Positions 59,851 through 64,000 of a stretch of 64,000 nucleotides of DNA are shown one piece after another (position 1 is the first letter of the stretch; each line of letters opens with the position of its first letter). Source of the DNA: Falsiroseomonas sp051433165 (GTDB taxonomy: Bacteria; Pseudomonadota; Alphaproteobacteria; Acetobacterales; Acetobacteraceae). The notes beneath the pieces were generated by a model. It ran no database searches. It was not told where the DNA came from and saw only the letters and a program-made list of their open reading frames with translations. Both the position numbers and the translations under genes were made by a program. The stretch covers positions 1 through 64,000 of the forward strand of contig NZ_JBHMFS010000015.1 in the NCBI RefSeq assembly GCF_051433165.1. Direction: 5' to 3'.

Positions 59851-60962
59851 GCCTGCACACCCGACCCGTTTCCACGCCCGCGGAGGCGCGTGCCTTCCAC
59901 GCCCTGCCGGCGCGGTTGCGCCACCTCGGCTGGTCCGTGCCGCTGCGGCGGGAGGAGGCGCGGATGTTCGATCCGGGTTTTTTCCAATTCCTGGCCGATC
60001 ATCACGTGGCGCGCTTCCTGGCCTGGCGGGGCGGCACGCCAGTCGGGCGCATCGCCGCCTGCGTGCCCCATGATGCCACCGCGCCCGCCACCTTCGGGTT
60101 CCTATGCGCCGAGCGTGACCCGGCGGTGCTGGCGGCGCTGCTGGACGCTGCGCGCGGCTTCATCCGCGCGCAGGGCCGGGATGCCCTGACCGGGCCGCTC
60201 TCCTTCACCATCAACCACGAGGTCGGCGCCCAGGTCGGCTTCCATGACCGCCCGCCGATGCTCCGCATGCCCGGCACGCCGGATTGGCTGCCGGCGATGC
60301 TGGACGCTGCCGGGTTGGCCCCGGTGCAGGATGTGCTGGCCTGCACGCTGGCGGTGGCCGCCGAACGCCATTCGGCGCGCTTCGCCGCGCTGGCGCTGAG
60401 GCGCCCGCAGGACGTGGCGCGACTGCGCCTGCGGCTGATGGACCGGCGCGATTTCGCCGGCGAGGTCCGCCGGATCGCCGATCTCTACAACGATGCCTGG
60501 GGCGCCAATTGGGGCGCGGTGCCGCTGCGCCCGGCGGAGGTGGAAAGCCTCGGCCGGCTGCTGCGGCCACTGCTGTGGTCGGGCGAGGTGGTCTTCGCCG
60601 AGTGGGACCGCACGCCGGTCGGCCTCGTCGCCGTGGTACCGAACCTGGCCGCCGCCATGCCGGCGGATGGCAGGCTGCTGCCCTTCGGCTGGCTGCGCCT
60701 CGCGGGTGCGCTGGCCGGACGTGTGGGCTCGGCGCGGGTGCCGATGCTCGGTATCACCCAGGCCTTCCGCGGCCACCCGGCCAGCGCACTCGCCATGGGT
60801 GCCTTGCTGCGGGAAGCGATCAGCCTGGCCGGGCGGCGCGGCTGGGGGCAGCTTGAGATTTCCTGGATCCTCGAAGGCAATGCGGCGATGCGGAACGCCA
60901 TGGCGCGGCTGCCCGCGCCGGTGACCGGGCGTTGGCGGCTGTGGCAGGGCACGGTGGTGTGA
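59847..60962 (+). CDS. GNAT-like N-acyltransferase with two half domains
   Basis: 371 residues from a GTG that overlaps the stop of the oxoamine synthase gene (GTGA), so their products are made together. Two GNAT-like parts can be traced: about 1-150 (FQFLADHHVARFLAWRGGTPVGRIAAC; GFLCAERDPAVLAALLDAARGFIRAQGRD) and about 195-371 (VRRIADLYNDAWGANWGAVPLRPAEVE; VFAEWDRTPVGLVAVVPNLAAAM; ALLREAISLAGRRGWGQLEISWILEGNAAMRNAM). It resembles the little-known YghO-type proteins. Acylation of the amine made by the preceding enzyme is the likely job; inference from context. Confidence 0.75.
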   Translation: MSLHTRPVSTPAEARAFHALPARLRHLGWSVPLRREEARMFDPGFFQFLADHHVARFLAWRGGTPVGRIAACVPHDATAPATFGFLCAERDPAVLAALLDAARGFIRAQGRDALTGPLSFTINHEVGAQVGFHDRPPMLRMPGTPDWLPAMLDAAGLAPVQDVLACTLAVAAERHSARFAALALRRPQDVARLRLRLMDRRDFAGEVRRIADLYNDAWGANWGAVPLRPAEVESLGRLLRPLLWSGEVVFAEWDRTPVGLVAVVPNLAAAMPADGRLLPFGWLRLAGALAGRVGSARVPMLGITQAFRGHPASALAMGALLREAISLAGRRGWGQLEISWILEGNAAMRNAMARLPAPVTGRWRLWQGTVV

Positions 60963-61033
60963 AGCAGGTTGAAACCGTCCCGGGTCCCGGCGGCATTGAC
61001 AGTTTCGCCACTGGTGATGGCTATGGGACCCGC

Positions 61034-62380
61034 ATGCTGCCGCCTCCCTCTCACGCAACCCCGCCGGACCGGACCGCGGACACCCACACCGTGGGCTCCC
61101 CACCGGGGCCGCGCACCGGACCCAGGCCAGGACCCCGTCGCTTCCTGTTCCTGCAAGGCCCGATCAGCCCGGTCTTCTTCGAGGTGGCGGGCGGGCTGGC
61201 GCGGCTTGGCCATGTTGTGCACCGCATCAACCTCTCGCTCGGCGACCGGCTGTTCTGGCGGCAGATGCCGGGCGTGCGGCAGGCCGTGAACTTTCAAGGC
61301 AGGCCTGCGGCCTGGCCGGATTTCATCGCCGCCTACCTGGATCAGCACGGCATCACCGACATCCTGCTGCTGGGCGAACAGCGCGCCTACCATCGCGCCG
61401 CGATCGCCGCGGCGCAGCGGCGCGGCGTTGCGGTGGCGGTGACGGATTTCGGCTATTTCCGGCCTGACTGGGTGACCCTGGAACGCGACGGCATGGGCGG
61501 GGACAGCCATTTCCCGCGCGACCCCGCGGCGATTCGCGCCCTGGCCGAGGGCCTGCCGCCAGCCGACCTGACGGAACGCTTCCGCGACGATTTCAGCCTG
61601 CAGGCGCGATGGGACGTGGCCTACCACCTGGCCAACCTCGCCCCCTGGCCGTTCCGCCACTACGCCAGCCACCAGCTTCATCACCCGATCTCCACCTATT
61701 TCGGCATCGCGCGCCGGCTGCTGCGGCGCCGCGCCGAACATGCGGAGGGGCTGCGCGCGCTGGAGGCCATCGGCACCGCGCCCTTTTGGCTGTTCGCCAT
61801 GCAGATGGAGACGGATTTCTCCGTCCGGGCTTACTCTCCCTATCCGGACCTCGACACCCCGATCACGGAGGTGCTGGACAGCTTCGCCCGTCTGGCCCCG
61901 CCGGATGCGCATATGCTGGTGAAGGTCCATCCGCTGGACCCCTGCGTGAAAAGCTGGGGCCGCCGCGTCGGCGCCATGGCGCGGCGCGCCGGGGTGGAAG
62001 ACCGGGTGCATGTGGCGCATCACGGACCACTGGATGCCATGCTGCTGCGCGCCCGCGGGCTGATCACGATCAACAGCACCGTGGGGCTGCGCGCCCTGGC
62101 GCTTGGCCGCCCCTCCAAGGCGTTGGGCCAGGCGGTGTGGGACGTGCCGGGCCTGGCCCACCAGGGACCGCTCGACCGCTTCTGGTCCGAGGCCGCGCTG
62201 CCGGACCTGGCGCTGCGCGACGCCTTCCTCGCGGCGCTGCAAGCCACCACCCAGCTCCGCGGCGTGTTCTACGCCATCGAAGGCCGCGCCGCCGCCGTGC
62301 AGGCCATCGTCGAAACCCTCCACGCGGACCGCGTCGGCCCGCGCCTGCCGGCGGCGGCTTGCCAGGTGTCGGCGGGGTAG
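61034..62380 (+). CDS. kpsS: KpsS-like capsule polysaccharide protein
   Basis: About 448 residues from the ATG at 61034; the ribosome site is weak and the first 35 residues are proline-rich, so a later start is possible. RRFLFLQGPISPVFFEVAGGLARLGHVVHRINLSLGDRLFW is the classical KpsS/LipB start; GITDILLLGEQRAYHRAA, FGYFRPDWVTLERDG and HPLDPCVKSWGR, TINSTVGLRALALGRP follow. KpsS and KpsC build the Kdo linker that joins group 2 capsules to their lipid. Last gene of the rightward cluster; its TAG stop is inside an inverted repeat. Confidence 0.92.
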   Translation: MLPPPSHATPPDRTADTHTVGSPPGPRTGPRPGPRRFLFLQGPISPVFFEVAGGLARLGHVVHRINLSLGDRLFWRQMPGVRQAVNFQGRPAAWPDFIAAYLDQHGITDILLLGEQRAYHRAAIAAAQRRGVAVAVTDFGYFRPDWVTLERDGMGGDSHFPRDPAAIRALAEGLPPADLTERFRDDFSLQARWDVAYHLANLAPWPFRHYASHQLHHPISTYFGIARRLLRRRAEHAEGLRALEAIGTAPFWLFAMQMETDFSVRAYSPYPDLDTPITEVLDSFARLAPPDAHMLVKVHPLDPCVKSWGRRVGAMARRAGVEDRVHVAHHGPLDAMLLRARGLITINSTVGLRALALGRPSKALGQAVWDVPGLAHQGPLDRFWSEAALPDLALRDAFLAALQATTQLRGVFYAIEGRAAAVQAIVETLHADRVGPRLPAAACQVSAG

Positions 62381-62617
62381 GCGCTGGTGATTGCAGGGGG
62401 GCGTCGGCCCCCCTGCACCCCCGACCAGAGGCCTCGGGCCCCTGGACCGCGAGAACCTGAGTGAAGGTGGCGGAGGGGCCTTTGGTCGCTCGACGCCAGC
62501 GGTGGTTTTGGCCCCTCCGCCACCTTCACTTGACGACTCACCGGGGTCCAGGACCCGGGTCCTGGCGGGGAGGTGCAGGAGGGGCAGCGCCCCTCCTGCA
62601 AGCCACCAGCGCCTACC
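62376..62617. repeat. Large nested inverted duplication between convergent genes
   Basis: About 105 bases on the left (62376-62480) and the reverse complement of the right half (62510-62617) are homologous throughout, with a 29-base centre. Perfect parts: outer arms of 14 bp (62376-62389 / 62604-62617), a hairpin in each half (62392-62417, 11-bp stem; 62574-62600, 12-bp stem with 3-base loop), CCTGGACC/GGTCCAGG, and a 21-bp inner stem (62460-62480 / 62510-62530). The TAG stops of kpsS (62378-62380) and of the SDR gene (62613-62615) both lie in the outer arms. Likely a bidirectional terminator or a repeat-family element. Confidence 0.85.
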
Positions 62618-63398
62618 TCTCCGGACTCACCCGGAACCGCATCCGCCGGCTGGCCCAATCGCCGAGGCGGGGTGGCAGCAGGGCGAGCAGGCGCAGCGTC
62701 AGGGCCAGGGGCCAGGGGAAGGCGGCGCTGGGGCGGCCGGTGCGGAGGGCGTGGTGGACTCGGTCGGCGGCCTGGTCCTGGGTCAGCAGGAACAGGCGGG
62801 GGCCGTGGAAGCGCTCGCCCATGGCGCTTTCGAAGAAGCCGGGGGTGATGATCGTGACGCGCAGGCCGCGCGGGCCTTCGGCGGCGCGCAGGCCCTGGCC
62901 CCAGGCGATCAGCCCGGCCTTGCTGGCGCAGTAGGCGGGGAAGTCGGGCAGGCCGCGGAAGCCGGCGACGGAGGCGATGAGGCCGATGCGCCCGGCGCCG
63001 CGCGCCCGCATGCCGGGCAGCAGCGGGCCTATCAGGTTGATGGCGCCGATCAGGTTGACCGCGACCTGCCGGGCGGCGGCGGCCGCATCCTCCGGCGTGC
63101 CATCCGGCGCGGTGCCGGCGGAGGTGCCGGCATTGGCGATGACCAGGTCGACGGGGCCGGTGGCCTCGAAGGCGGCCAGGGCGGCGGCGATGCCGGGGGC
63201 GTCGGTGATGTCGCGTGGTGCGGTGGTCACGCTGGCGCCGCGCGCGCGGCACTCCTGTGCCACCGCCTCCAGCGCGGCGGCGGACCGCGCGGTCAGCAGC
63301 AGGCGGGTGCCGGGCGCGGCGAAGCGCCGGGCCAGCGCGGCGCCGAGGCCGCGGGAGGCGCCGCTGATGACGATGCTGTTGATGGAGGCGTCCGTCAT
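62613..63398 (-). CDS. Short-chain dehydrogenase/reductase, RkpH-like
   Basis: 261 residues. Cofactor motif SGASRGLGAALARRF (about 12-26), DLVIANAGTSAG, catalytic Ser in GLIASVAGFRGLPDFPAYCASKAGLIAWGQGL with Tyr and Lys in YCASK, and IITPGFFESAM. A hydrophobic C-terminal stretch (PWPLALTLRLLALLPPRLGDW) may touch the membrane, as in 3-ketosphinganine reductases and RkpH of Sinorhizobium. In this setting it may reduce the 3-keto group left by the oxoamine synthase. The ATG overlaps the stop of the kpsC-like gene (ATGA), so both share one message. Confidence 0.88.
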   Translation of the reverse strand: MTDASINSIVISGASRGLGAALARRFAAPGTRLLLTARSAAALEAVAQECRARGASVTTAPRDITDAPGIAAALAAFEATGPVDLVIANAGTSAGTAPDGTPEDAAAAARQVAVNLIGAINLIGPLLPGMRARGAGRIGLIASVAGFRGLPDFPAYCASKAGLIAWGQGLRAAEGPRGLRVTIITPGFFESAMGERFHGPRLFLLTQDQAADRVHHALRTGRPSAAFPWPLALTLRLLALLPPRLGDWASRRMRFRVSPER

Positions 63399-64000
63399 CG
63401 CCAGCCGCGCAGCCAGGCGAGGCTGCGCGTGACCAGGCCCTGGAAGGCGCGCAGCCGGGCGCGGCGGCCGGGGGGGAACAGGTCGGGGCGGTCCATGCGC
63501 TCCAATAACACCTCCGGCGGGCAGGGCAGGCGGGTCAGCGGGTCGATGCAGCGCGGATAAAGGATCAGCGCGGCGGCGACCAGTTCGTCCAAGGTCAGAT
63601 GGCGGGTGCGGGGCGGGGCGGCGGGCGGGCCGCGATCCTCCGTCAGGCCCCAGCCGGCATAGAAGGGCGTGCCCCAGCAGGTGACGGGCAGGCCGCGCAG
63701 CAGCGCCTCGAAGCCGGTGAGCGAGGTGATGGTGTGGACCTCATCGACCAGCCCGAACAGGGGCGCCATCGGCACGCCGCGCAGCACCTGGTCGGCCAGG
63801 CCTTCCAGTTCCGATTCGGCGATTCGGCCGCGGCGGAAGCCGGCCTCGATGTCCGGGTGCGGCTTGTACAGAATGAAGGCGTCCGGCGCGGCGGCTCGCA
63901 CGGCGCGCAACAGATGCAGGTTGCGGCGGACCCGGCCGGCACCTTGGCGGATGGAGGCATCATCCTCCACCTGGCCCGGCACCAGGATGCGGCGGCGGCC
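63395..64000 (-). CDS. kpsC: KpsC-like capsule protein, 5' end outside window
   Basis: The C-terminal 200 or so residues; the open frame runs off the right edge of the window. RRRILVPGQVEDDASIRQGAGRV, NLHLLRAVRAAAPDAFILYKPHPDIEAGFR, VHTITSLTGFEALLRGLPVTCWGTPFYAGWGLTEDR and LDELVAAALILYPRCIDPLTRLPC are hallmark KpsC motifs. KpsC is a beta-Kdo transferase that, with KpsS, makes the poly-Kdo linker of lipid-bound capsules (RkpJ in Sinorhizobium is a relative). Coupled to the SDR gene by ATGA. Confidence 0.92.
   Translation of the reverse strand, partial: GRRRILVPGQVEDDASIRQGAGRVRRNLHLLRAVRAAAPDAFILYKPHPDIEAGFRRGRIAESELEGLADQVLRGVPMAPLFGLVDEVHTITSLTGFEALLRGLPVTCWGTPFYAGWGLTEDRGPPAAPPRTRHLTLDELVAAALILYPRCIDPLTRLPCPPEVLLERMDRPDLFPPGRRARLRAFQGLVTRSLAWLRGWR

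Noticed and set aside
1..64000. tRNA, rRNA, CRISPR arrays, prophage or intact IS elements
   Set aside because: None recognised by eye. Tandem repeats found are short coding or intergenic arrays without spacer structure.

Overview
The window is about 70% GC with dense, often overlapping genes. Its content points to an alphaproteobacterium of the Acetobacteraceae, most like Roseomonas and relatives. Signs are orphan Bug-type (tripartite tricarboxylate, TTT) binding proteins, a TAXI-TRAP transporter, MmgE/PrpD and Asp/Glu-racemase genes, a B12-dependent ribonucleotide reductase, and the alphaproteobacterial gene order rne / amiC / mrcA / prfB. This assignment is inferred from gene content only. 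No tRNA, rRNA, CRISPR array or complete insertion sequence was recognised.

Layout. 1-616: no intact gene; a decayed IS1634-type transposase piece and several palindromes. 620-3977: YjbR-like protein, a secreted hypothetical protein, an Ldh-type dehydrogenase and an IclR regulator. 4059-6552: class II ribonucleotide reductase behind two NrdR-box-like sites. 6574-12035: small catabolic genes (racemase-like, carboxymuconolactone decarboxylase-like, VOC, DUF1428), a DEAD-box helicase, a ModA-like protein and a second racemase-like protein. 12081-17937: gyrB, recF, an OmpA-like protein and prfC. 17977-20555: a sulfotransferase, a DUF1796 protein and a coiled-coil protein. 20617-26849: a six-gene leftward catabolic operon (CoA-transferase, enoyl-CoA hydratase, Bug protein, MmgE/PrpD, flavin monooxygenase, Asp/Glu-racemase family) with a divergent GntR regulator. 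27796-30947: TAXI-TRAP transporter. 31011-36181: SDR and hydrolase pair, then a tetR-devBCA exporter operon. 36185-39020: a LeuC/LeuD-like hydratase with a Bug binding protein. 39113-48431: prfB, mrcA, amiC and, divergently, rne.

48593-64000 is the most distinctive part. After a hydroxyacid dehydrogenase comes a rightward cluster: glycosyltransferase, a 2440-residue reducing polyketide synthase (KS-AT-DH-[MT-like]-ER-KR-ACP), a PLP-dependent alpha-oxoamine synthase, a two-part GNAT-like protein and a KpsS-like capsule protein. Facing it are an SDR and a KpsC-like protein cut by the window edge. The set resembles the Sinorhizobium rkp-1 region (rkpA, rkpG, rkpH, rkpJ) and suggests synthesis of a dedicated lipid for a capsular polysaccharide. 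A sphingoid or ceramide-like chemistry is the working hypothesis: chain on ACP, condensation with an amino acid, ketone reduction, N-acylation. The convergent kpsS and SDR genes are separated by a roughly 240-bp inverted duplication in which both stop codons lie in mirror positions.
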